Origin: Candidatus Saccharimonadia bacterium
Lineage (GTDB): Bacteria > Patescibacteriota > Saccharimonadia > Saccharimonadales > Saccharimonadaceae
Length of the DNA: 17,742 bases
Assembly (NCBI GenBank): GCA_023257055.1
Contig: JALRDG010000035.1
Coordinates: 1 to 17,742, forward strand
Direction: 5' to 3'
Below are positions 7,146 to 12,710 of the stretch, piece after piece. Under the pieces are notes generated by a model. That model was not told where the DNA came from, made no database searches, and saw only the letters and a list, made by a program, of their open reading frames with translations. The position numbers and the translations under genes were made by a program. Position 1 is the stretch's first letter, and each line of letters starts with the position of its first letter.

Positions 7146-7873
7146 ATAAATATCTTACAGACATCAGCCACTTCTCGCGCCATTCGGTAGTGTACAACGT
7201 GCGGAGCGTTTGGAATTTCAATAGGCTGTACATTTGGTGCAAGAGTTGCAAGTTTCTTGACCCAGTTCATCGGCACTATTTCATCTTTTTCGCCACGAAT
7301 GATTAAGCCCGGCTGCATACAGTGCGGCAACGTATCTTCTATGTGATCAGCCAGCATATACCGGCTTGTTTGAAGATAGCGCCACATCCCCATACGTAGG
7401 TAATCGCGTACAATAACACCGTTGAGCTTGAGCGGCTCGTGCAGTGAATCTTGCAAAAGCCGCAACGCCTGCCATACAATACGCCGTTCCTTATCGTAGA
7501 CAGTCGGGCTAAGCAAAATATATTTGCCGCACATCTCTGGGTAATTCTGTGCGCAATTTGCCACGATCTGACAGCCCATTGAGTGACCAATAAGAACAGG
7601 TGCCGACAACTCCTGCTCTCGAATATACTGCGCCAATACACTACCTAGTTCGTAAACGGTGAGTGGTTTTTTTGGTTTCTGTGTTTTTCCGTACCCCGGC
7701 AAATCAAGAACTAACACGCGGTATTGTTTTGCTAATTCTTTAGCGAAGGGTAAGTAGTAATCACCCGACACGCCTATGCCATGCACAAGGATTACTACCG
7801 GCTTGTCACTCGCAGAAGTACTTCGTACACCAAGACTGTATCCTCCTACTGCGTGCTGCGTATATGTGAACAT
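7142..7873 (-). CDS. Alpha/beta-hydrolase fold protein
   Basis: A 243-residue protein with the canonical fold order. The oxyanion-hole motif is HGIG (31-34) after a hydrophobic strand, then LDLPGYGKT (56-64). The nucleophile elbow GHSMG has Ser98. A late RGEKDEIVP segment carries the acid, and PNAPHVVHYR carries the catalytic His. It lacks a signal peptide, so it is probably a cytoplasmic esterase, lipase or peptidase-like enzyme; substrate cannot be assigned. TATACT seven bases before the ATG points to its own near-leaderless promoter, although transcription from the upstream Clp gene (stop at 7916, same strand) may also read in, since no terminator is seen between them. Confidence 0.85.
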   Translation of the reverse strand: MFTYTQHAVGGYSLGVRSTSASDKPVVILVHGIGVSGDYYLPFAKELAKQYRVLVLDLPGYGKTQKPKKPLTVYELGSVLAQYIREQELSAPVLIGHSMGCQIVANCAQNYPEMCGKYILLSPTVYDKERRIVWQALRLLQDSLHEPLKLNGVIVRDYLRMGMWRYLQTSRYMLADHIEDTLPHCMQPGLIIRGEKDEIVPMNWVKKLATLAPNVQPIEIPNAPHVVHYRMAREVADVCKIFI

Positions 7874-7915
7874 ACTACTTAGTATACGGTAGTCCGGTCG
7901 CGAGAATGCACGACA

Positions 7916-9196
7916 CTATTCTTGGAGATTATCTGGCGTATCCTTTTCCTTGTTTTTCTCCTGAGAGGCAAGGCTTTGCTGGATGGCTTTTATTTTTTTC
8001 TTCTGTGCATTTTTGTAGGCACGAAATGCTTCTTCGTCTGGCTCGGCAAAGAACGCAAATGGTACGTCTTTACTGTTTTCCTCGCTTAGCGTATCTAAGT
8101 AGGCGTAGACGTGGCTGCCGCGCTTAATGCTGCCGAGTTGCACATATTTCGACAAGCGTGTTTCAACTTTTTTATCGAATTCACGTACGATATGGCGCGC
8201 CCCATATTCACGGCGATCATCTGCATTCAAGACGAATGCCCGACGAAGGTCTTCTGTGACGCTTAGTTTAATACCACTCTGTAGGTAGCGCTCATTTGAT
8301 CGAGCAACATGGCTGTCAAGAACCTGTGAAAGCTGATCGTCATTAAATGAATGGAATACTACCTTGTGATCGATACGGTTAAGGAATTCTGGCAGGAATC
8401 GCTCTTTTGCGGCCTTCATGACGATTGATTCCAGCGCATCTTTACTGGCCGGTGCGTCAGTGCCCTGCTTGAATCCGATTTTACTATTACTGAGCTCATG
8501 CTGCATACGATCAGCACCGACGTTCGATGTCATGATGAGAATTGAGTCTCGGAAAGAAACGACGTCGCCATTATTAATAGTTAGCTCGCCTTCTTCCAGA
8601 ATTTGTAGTAGCAGTGTGCGTAATTCAGGCGCAGCTTTTTCGATTTCATCAAATACAATCAACCGATACTTACCTTCTACTTTTGCCTTGCATAATTCAG
8701 CAACCTGCTCACGACCGACGTACATAGGCGAAGCACCCGTCAATCGAGAAACCGTGGCTTTCTCGGCGTAGTCGGAACAGTCGAGACGGAGCATTCGTAT
8801 GCCGTCGTCTTCATGCAGTACCCGATCCAGCTCTTTCGATAGTTCGGTTTTGCCAACTCCTGTCGGCCCCATAAATATGAAACTGGCAACTGGTCGATTC
8901 GGGTCACGGAGCTCTACGTTTGATAGCGCCTCCATCACTGTGTCCACGGCCGCATCCTGTCCAATGATATTTTCTTTCATTATGTCGCCCATTTCTTTGA
9001 ATGGATCAGATTCAGGGGGAAGAATCTTTTCGAAGCTTTCAAGGCTTGTTCGCCCAAGTTGGCGACATAACTGTTCGTAGTTAAGATCAATTGTTTCGCC
9101 GTTCGATGCGATTTCAAAGCGTGTCGGGTCGCCTAACAGCGCGCGGCCAACCCCTTCATTGAAATTAGGTTGATATTCGACGCATTCTGCTGCCAT
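7916..9196 (-). CDS. Single-ring ClpC/ClpB-type AAA+ unfoldase with IGF loop
   Basis: A 426-residue protein with one AAA+ module of the Clp D2 type. Visible features are a short unrelated N-domain (1-about 70), IIGQDAAV (77-84), Walker A GPTGVGKT (110-117), a pore-loop aromatic in PMYVGRE (Tyr159), Walker B RLIVFDE (178-184), sensor 1 MTSNVGA (222-228), the arginine finger in FLPEFLNRID (Arg274), and a sensor 2 region EYGARHIVREFD. IGF at 240-242 lies in the segment that holds the ClpP-docking loop of ClpC, ClpA and ClpX. The C-terminal tail is charged and probably disordered. ATG 9196 is chosen because GAGGG lies eight bases before it and a promoter overlaps the longer frame that begins at 9241. 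It lies downstream of the ubiquitin-like operon. ClpP partnership and a link to the conjugation system are inference. Confidence 0.85.
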   Translation of the reverse strand: MAAECVEYQPNFNEGVGRALLGDPTRFEIASNGETIDLNYEQLCRQLGRTSLESFEKILPPESDPFKEMGDIMKENIIGQDAAVDTVMEALSNVELRDPNRPVASFIFMGPTGVGKTELSKELDRVLHEDDGIRMLRLDCSDYAEKATVSRLTGASPMYVGREQVAELCKAKVEGKYRLIVFDEIEKAAPELRTLLLQILEEGELTINNGDVVSFRDSILIMTSNVGADRMQHELSNSKIGFKQGTDAPASKDALESIVMKAAKERFLPEFLNRIDHKVVFHSFNDDQLSQVLDSHVARSNERYLQSGIKLSVTEDLRRAFVLNADDRREYGARHIVREFDKKVETRLSKYVQLGSIKRGSHVYAYLDTLSEENSKDVPFAFFAEPDEEAFRAYKNAQKKKIKAIQQSLASQEKNKEKDTPDNLQE

Positions 9197-9225
9197 ATTG
9201 GTGACCCTCACTAACTGATGACCAT

Positions 9226-9254
9226 ACAATAACGGCTGCAAGCATAGCCGTCAA
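9226..9254 (-). promoter_or_regulatory. Sigma-70-type promoter of the AAA+ unfoldase gene with a dyad in the spacer
   Basis: On the minus strand TTGACG (9249-9254) and TATTGT (9226-9231) are separated by exactly 17 bp. Transcription would start about 23 bases before ATG 9196. The spacer holds an inverted repeat, CGGCT and AGCCG around eight bases (9233-9250), which could bind a repressor. This promoter separates the unfoldase transcript from the ribozyme-bearing region upstream. Confidence 0.55.
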
Positions 9255-9265
9255 GACTTTTTTAA

Positions 9266-9283
9266 CACAAAATATATTTTGTG
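9266..9283. repeat. Perfect 18-bp AT-rich palindrome
   Basis: CACAAAATA followed by TATTTTGTG is a perfect palindrome. It lies between the ribozyme and the unfoldase promoter and has no T-run on the side expected of a terminator in the local direction of transcription (TTAAAAAAG follows). It could be a protein-binding operator or add a weak hairpin to the transcript. Confidence 0.5.
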
Positions 9284-9307
9284 AGATATATTACAGACAC
9301 TAGAGTG

Positions 9308-9360
9308 AAGTTTTTCGTCCTTTCGGACTCATCAGTGTAATTACACAATTACAGAAACTT
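9308..9360 (-). ncRNA. Type III hammerhead self-cleaving ribozyme
   Basis: Read 5' to 3' on the minus strand, the element has every part of a hammerhead. Stem III 5' strand AAGUUU (9360-9355) is followed by the cleavage-site C17 (9354). Stem I is UGUAAUU/AAUUACA closed by loop GUGU (9353-9336). The invariant core CUGAUGA follows (9335-9329), then stem II GUCC/GGAC with loop GAAA (9328-9317), the invariant GAA (9316-9314), and stem III 3' strand AAACUU (9313-9308). All 17 stem pairs are Watson-Crick, including A15.1-U16.1. Stem III is the open one, so it is type III, the topology of the satellite tobacco ringspot virus ribozyme, and the stem II sequence is the same as in that ribozyme. Predicted cleavage is between 9354 and 9353. 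Activity has not been tested. Confidence 0.9.
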
Positions 9361-9399
9361 TGCGGAGCGGGAGAGACCGAAGTCTCATCCCACCCCGCA
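9361..9399 (-). other. GC-rich hairpin with C(UUCG)G loop abutting the ribozyme
   Basis: On the minus strand the outer stem TGCGG/CCGCA and the inner stem GGGA-T-GAGA/TCTCTCCC (one bulged base) are capped by CTTCGG, an exceptionally stable tetraloop with its C-G closing pair. No U-run follows; the ribozyme begins at the very next base. After cleavage this hairpin would lie eight bases from the new 3' end of the operon mRNA and could protect it from exonucleases (inference). Confidence 0.75.
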
Positions 9400-9400
9400 G

Positions 9401-9439
9401 CCTAGAGTATCTAGGACTTCTTACGGCACACTAGCCGTT
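9401..9439 (-). other. Two small hairpins at the end of the ubiquitin-like gene
   Basis: CCTAGA/TCTAGG with a three-base loop (9401-9415) is perfect. A five-base stem ACGGC/GCCGT (9424-9439) spans the stop codon of the ubiquitin-like gene. With the larger hairpin and the ribozyme they make nearly continuous RNA structure from the stop codon on. Confidence 0.5.
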
Positions 9440-9688
9440 GGTAACCGCGCTGGTCACGACCAGGAGCGCGCCGCTGGGAACCGTGTAGTTCATGGCGACA
9501 GGCTTCTTGTCCATCAGGACCATGCTGCCATTGCCGACACTCTGACCCATCATCGCGAGGTAGTCTGCCACGGTCGCGCCGGGCTCGTGATCCTTGACGA
9601 CGGTGGCACCGCCGAGAACGGCGATCTTCACCTCGCCGGTCCCGCCCGGGTTGACCAGTTCGCCGCTGAGAGCGTTGTTGTTCGACAT
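9431..9688 (-). CDS. Ubiquitin-like beta-grasp modifier (ThiS/MoaD-like), C-terminal Gly
   Basis: An 85-residue protein. After a flexible, Asn/Gly-rich N-terminus (1-17), the pattern fits a beta-grasp fold: strand EVKIAVLGGATVV, helix TVADYLAMMG at about 41-50, strand SMVLMDKKPV, and strand GALLVVTSAVTNG at the end. The position of the helix and the final hydrophobic strand followed by a tail ending in Gly match ThiS/MoaD and ubiquitin. A single terminal Gly with nothing after it means no maturation cleavage is needed. GGGAG lies about seven bases before the ATG, giving strong translation. It is the last gene of the operon, 28 bases after the E1-like gene. Codons are strongly GC-ending, unlike neighbours. 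No thiamine or molybdopterin genes are near, and the E2-like and JAMM partners point to protein conjugation. Confidence 0.82.
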   Translation of the reverse strand: MSNNNALSGELVNPGGTGEVKIAVLGGATVVKDHEPGATVADYLAMMGQSVGNGSMVLMDKKPVAMNYTVPSGALLVVTSAVTNG

Positions 9689-9716
9689 TTTTTGTCTCCC
9701 TTGTGGGTAGGTACTG

Positions 9717-10385
9717 CTAGGAAACGAGATCCACGTTTTTCGCGTGCATCATGATATTCGCCTTAGGAGTGATCTCCCGGGCGAACAGTGTGAGTGCCGA
9801 AATCATCAGCCCCGCCAAAATGGTCGGCGGATGAATGACCGTGCGCTCGGCGCAGGGAAGCTGAGCTCCCTGCTCGTCTGAAATCAGCCACGCTTCGTAT
9901 GCTGAAATCGCGTCGTAATCCGACGGGTTGACCGTCAGGAGTTGCAGTTGTTCGCCGCCAATTCTCCCATCCATATACAACGGAATGAGATAGTTGTTTG
10001 CCGAGACTGCCTCCCAGATTGCCTTACGACTCACCATGGAGTCTACACCACTTATTACGATTCCGTCAAGTCCCGTTTCCGGGGTCACGAACTCGTAGTG
10101 GGGCGTAATGGAACACTCCGCCTCTTGCCTTTCGGCAAAACCGATGACGGCGTCCGCCTTTTTGAGGCCGACGTCGCTTCCACGGTATAGCAACTGCGCA
10201 GGGATGTTGTGTGGCTCGACCGCATCTTCATCCCAAATGTGGAGTTCACCATTGAATCCCAGCTTGAACAGTGGCGGCAGCAATGCGCTGCCAATTCCGC
10301 CGAGGCCGATCACATGGATCGGCCACGTGAAATCACTGGGATCGAAAATCCCCGTCTGATCACGATAATCAGCCTTCACTGTCAT
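9717..10385 (-). CDS. E1-like ThiF/MoeB-family activating enzyme
   Basis: A 222-residue single adenylation domain expected to activate the C-terminal Gly of the modifier as an acyl-adenylate and pass it on as a thioester. The nucleotide-binding motif is GLGGIGSALL (27-36). The family signature DEDAVEPHNIPAQLLYR (52-68) supplies Asp52, Asp54, Asn60, Gln64 and Arg68, followed by GLKKAD. GVDSMVSR (113-120) corresponds to the metal-binding Asp motif. Cys178 in LPCAERTVIHPP is the best candidate catalytic cysteine. There are no zinc CxxC pairs. The 5' end overlaps the JAMM gene by 17 bases. A GTG at 10379 has GGAGG at better spacing (six bases) than ATG 10385, so the true start may be two codons later. 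It lies directly before the modifier gene. Confidence 0.88.
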   Translation of the reverse strand: MTVKADYRDQTGIFDPSDFTWPIHVIGLGGIGSALLPPLFKLGFNGELHIWDEDAVEPHNIPAQLLYRGSDVGLKKADAVIGFAERQEAECSITPHYEFVTPETGLDGIVISGVDSMVSRKAIWEAVSANNYLIPLYMDGRIGGEQLQLLTVNPSDYDAISAYEAWLISDEQGAQLPCAERTVIHPPTILAGLMISALTLFAREITPKANIMMHAKNVDLVS

Positions 10386-11001
10386 CCTCCCTCAGAATCT
10401 CTCCATCAAGAACGATCATGGCAGGTACGGAATCAGCCCGAACGGGCTTGTCCCGGAAGTATCCAGGCATTCGCACCTTCTGTGAAATCTCAGCCTTAGC
10501 CCGACGCGCCATCTCATCCTCAAGAGGAGCAATGACGCGCACTTCGAGCGGTGCCCACAGCCGGAACGGCGCGAACACGTCAAGACGAGCTTCGAACTGT
10601 CCGTACTTATTGGCCACCAGGCTTAGCATCCAATCACCCGGATACCGGTCAATGTTGCTGGTATCCGTACCCGAGAAGTACGCCGACATGCGCACGTGAC
10701 TATGCCACTGGAAGCGCATCCGCCCAGTGTCTTCCCCACGCATCATCATGTCGGTCATGTGGTTGGCGATAGTCAACTCCGAAACATCCACGCTTGCAGC
10801 TGTCGCTGTCTGCTCGAGGATGAACACGTCATCGAGTTCGAAATCGAGCAGCCCCCTACGGGTGACATAGCCGAAGCCATTTACCTCTACGGGGCAAGCG
10901 TGAACATAAGAAAACATCTTCTGCCACACAGAGAGTGGCACCGTGAGCACCGGAGTACCCATCAGACCAGGCTGCATGTGACTACGAGTTCCTGTAGACA
11001 T
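10369..11001 (-). CDS. JAMM/JAB (Mov34/MPN) metalloprotease, predicted deconjugase
   Basis: A 210-residue protein with a complete JAMM site: Glu39 (CPVEVNGFG), then H-x-H-x7-S-x2-D as His100, His102, Ser110 and Asp113 in WHSHVRMSAYFSGTD. This is the zinc isopeptidase motif of RPN11, AMSH and bacterial JAB enzymes. It is predicted to remove the modifier from targets; because the modifier already ends in Gly, maturation is not its obvious job. After the JAMM core, about 60 residues (MARRAKAEISQKVRMPGYF onward) are not recognised. The ATG lies one base after the stop of the E2 fusion gene, and the 3' end overlaps the E1-like gene, so the three are translationally coupled. No signal peptide, so it is cytoplasmic. 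Confidence 0.9.
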   Translation of the reverse strand: MSTGTRSHMQPGLMGTPVLTVPLSVWQKMFSYVHACPVEVNGFGYVTRRGLLDFELDDVFILEQTATAASVDVSELTIANHMTDMMMRGEDTGRMRFQWHSHVRMSAYFSGTDTSNIDRYPGDWMLSLVANKYGQFEARLDVFAPFRLWAPLEVRVIAPLEDEMARRAKAEISQKVRMPGYFRDKPVRADSVPAMIVLDGEILREDDSEG

Positions 11002-11002
11002 A

Positions 11003-12583
11003 TTAGACCGTCACTTCTTTCGTTTTCTTGAGCTGATTGAACGCGTGCGGAATGTCACTGCGATTATCCTCGTTGACCGACTGCATGCAGTGTACGGCCA
11101 ACTGAATCGCTTCGTAATACTGTCCTCTCTCGATATAGCTATCAATCTCATTGCGCCTTCCACCGAAGCAGAAACCACCGTGATGCAGATAGTCAGGGTA
11201 ATGACCGCGACCGTACCTAGCGCGCCACGAATCACTAACGCCGCTGCGAATCTCCTTCGAGTGCAGCTCACGATCACCCGCGCTGAACCAGATACGCCAC
11301 GTACCGCCATCATACTGCTTACGCTTATGTTCGATGACGGCATCGACCTCGATAACAATCGAATCGTTCACCAGTCCGATGCTTGATACACCGGAAAGAG
11401 CGAGAATCCGATCGAATTCTTGTTCGACGTCTGTGGTATTAATACCCGATTCGCTATTTTTGCGAGCCTCGATCGCGTGAGTAATTTTCTTTAGCTCAGC
11501 CTTGTCAGACGAAAGCTTGCGCTGCAGCTCCTGGATAGTTTGCCCCGCTGAGCGGAGATTTCTTTCTGTCCGTTCGACTTGCATATTCAAGTCTTCTCGA
11601 CGACCGACGAGCTGGTTGTTGCTCTTCTGCGTACGGATCGCAATGTACTTACGACGTGCAGCTTGCGGTGCATCGACAGACCCGATAGACCCGATCATGC
11701 TTTGCGTGACCGGCTGGTAGGCCGGTTCGCGACGCGACGGAGCAGTCATGTACTGCGCCATGCGCCGATCGCGATTCGGGAAGAAACCATAGGTGTCTTC
11801 TAGGTCGTCATCGTCATCGACGCCTTCATTGAATATGTGCCGCTCACGGCCATGAATGTTATTTCTTTGAAGACGACGTCGCTCTGCCATTTCTTGCTGC
11901 TGAAGCCGATGTTCCTGTTCGATTCGCTGACGCATAGCTTCGCGTTCAATCTCTTCAGACTGATCGTTCAACTTCGCAATGAACAGTCGTACGACGCTCA
12001 CCGCGTAAAAGGCGAATCCGACGGGCAGTGTGACTAAAACCAACAGATACGGCCACGGCTTCCGCCACGGTAGATCCATCAGATAATAGGTACGAGCCCT
12101 CTCTGTAGTTGTCTGCTGAAAACCGAAAAACACGATCGCAGAAAAAGCCAGGAAATATAGTGCCAATACCACCGGCCCATACGTACTAACCCAGTACCAG
12201 AAACCCTTCACTTCGTACGTGACGTTCGGCACTTCGCCGGTTTCACGCACGCGCTCAAGTTCATCAATGACGTTACTCGAGATTGAGTCTGTCGTTATGT
12301 CATTGATGCTGGTCTGGAAGTCGGTCGCCTGCAGTGCAAGCAATGATGCCGCTAGCTGCTGGCGTTCATCCGACGTAGCGACCTGCTCGAATGTCTGCGT
12401 AATCTCCGTTTTTGCCGTAGACGCAGTATCGTGCAAGGCCATGGCATTCACACTTGTGAAAAACAAAAGTAATACAAATGTGACACCGGCGACAACCCAG
12501 AAAATCCATAAGGCATCTGCCACACAGTCAACTACTCGACTGAATAGATCGTTTCGTTCTTGCCGTGTCCTCAATTGAGGCAT
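11003..12583 (-). CDS. Membrane-anchored coiled-coil protein with C-terminal E2-like domain
   Basis: A 526-residue protein, first gene of the conjugation operon. Order: hydrophobic segment 24-46, a helical loop 50-125, hydrophobic segments 132-156 and 178-203, a charged helix rich in Glu, Arg and Gln (207-245), an acidic low-complexity stretch with GVDDDDDLED, a second coiled coil at about 315-370, and a compact C-terminal domain (about 385-515). That domain contains TWRIWFSAGDRELHSKEI, then HYPDYLHHGG and Cys472 in GFCFGG, followed by two helices. This resembles the HP...G-C-G region of prokaryotic E2/UBC-like domains, with Cys472 as the acceptor. ATG 12583 with GGTGGTG upstream is preferred over TTG 12598. 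Three hydrophobic segments leave topology unclear, since the E2 domain should be cytosolic. The E2 call is motif-based and needs a profile search. Confidence 0.75.
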   Translation of the reverse strand: MPQLRTRQERNDLFSRVVDCVADALWIFWVVAGVTFVLLLFFTSVNAMALHDTASTAKTEITQTFEQVATSDERQQLAASLLALQATDFQTSINDITTDSISSNVIDELERVRETGEVPNVTYEVKGFWYWVSTYGPVVLALYFLAFSAIVFFGFQQTTTERARTYYLMDLPWRKPWPYLLVLVTLPVGFAFYAVSVVRLFIAKLNDQSEEIEREAMRQRIEQEHRLQQQEMAERRRLQRNNIHGRERHIFNEGVDDDDDLEDTYGFFPNRDRRMAQYMTAPSRREPAYQPVTQSMIGSIGSVDAPQAARRKYIAIRTQKSNNQLVGRREDLNMQVERTERNLRSAGQTIQELQRKLSSDKAELKKITHAIEARKNSESGINTTDVEQEFDRILALSGVSSIGLVNDSIVIEVDAVIEHKRKQYDGGTWRIWFSAGDRELHSKEIRSGVSDSWRARYGRGHYPDYLHHGGFCFGGRRNEIDSYIERGQYYEAIQLAVHCMQSVNEDNRSDIPHAFNQLKKTKEVTV

Positions 12584-12610
12584 TTGATTCACCACCAATC
12601 TAGTGTGCTA

Positions 12611-12640
12611 TTAAAAAACAAAACCGAAAGTCTCTTTCGA
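12611..12640 (-). terminator. Intrinsic terminator between glycosyltransferase gene and conjugation operon, possibly an attenuator
   Basis: On the minus strand, stem CGAAAG/CTTTCG with an AGA loop is followed by GTTTTGTTTTTT. It would end transcripts from the glycosyltransferase gene, but the best promoter for the downstream operon lies upstream of it, so it may also act on the operon leader. Confidence 0.7.
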
Positions 12641-12651
12641 TTTCTGCTATC

Positions 12652-12679
12652 ATAATACCATTTTATGCAAATATTGCAA
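12652..12679 (-). promoter_or_regulatory. Candidate promoter of the ubiquitin-like conjugation operon
   Basis: Minus strand TTGCAA (12674-12679) and TATTAT (12652-12657), 16 bp apart, with an extended -10 (TGG before TATTAT). Transcription would start near 12645, giving a 60-base leader that contains the terminator-like hairpin. No better promoter is seen between that hairpin and ATG 12583. Confidence 0.5.
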
Positions 12680-12710
12680 CTTTTTAGACCCTCGTAGGCC
12701 TAGCTTGCCG

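Noticed and set aside
8418..9080. Plus-strand ORFs opposite the AAA+ gene
   Set aside because: Ser-rich low-complexity shadows of a strongly conserved gene; no SD or promoter.
9211..9220. A second CUGAUGA-like string (plus strand, ACTGATGA) near the hammerhead
   Set aside because: It is not followed by a stem II and GAAA, and lies in the start region of the AAA+ gene; chance match.
9197..9241. Extended N-terminus of the AAA+ protein from 9241
   Set aside because: It overlaps the -10 box of a well-spaced promoter, while ATG 9196 has a good SD eight bases upstream.
9266..9283. The 18-bp palindrome as an intrinsic terminator
   Set aside because: It is AT-only in the middle and is followed by an A-run, not a T-run, in the local direction of transcription.
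9431..9688. Modifier gene as ThiS or MoaD of cofactor synthesis
   Set aside because: No thiamine or molybdopterin genes in the window, and JAMM and E2-like partners are present; kept only as a fold-level resemblance.
10108..11031. Plus-strand ORFs opposite the E1-like and JAMM genes
   Set aside because: Antisense to genes with intact catalytic motifs; no family resemblance.
9431..12583. PRTRC plasmid cassette
   Set aside because: No ParB-like, helicase-like or other PRTRC proteins; only the E1-like, JAMM and modifier parts are shared in general type.
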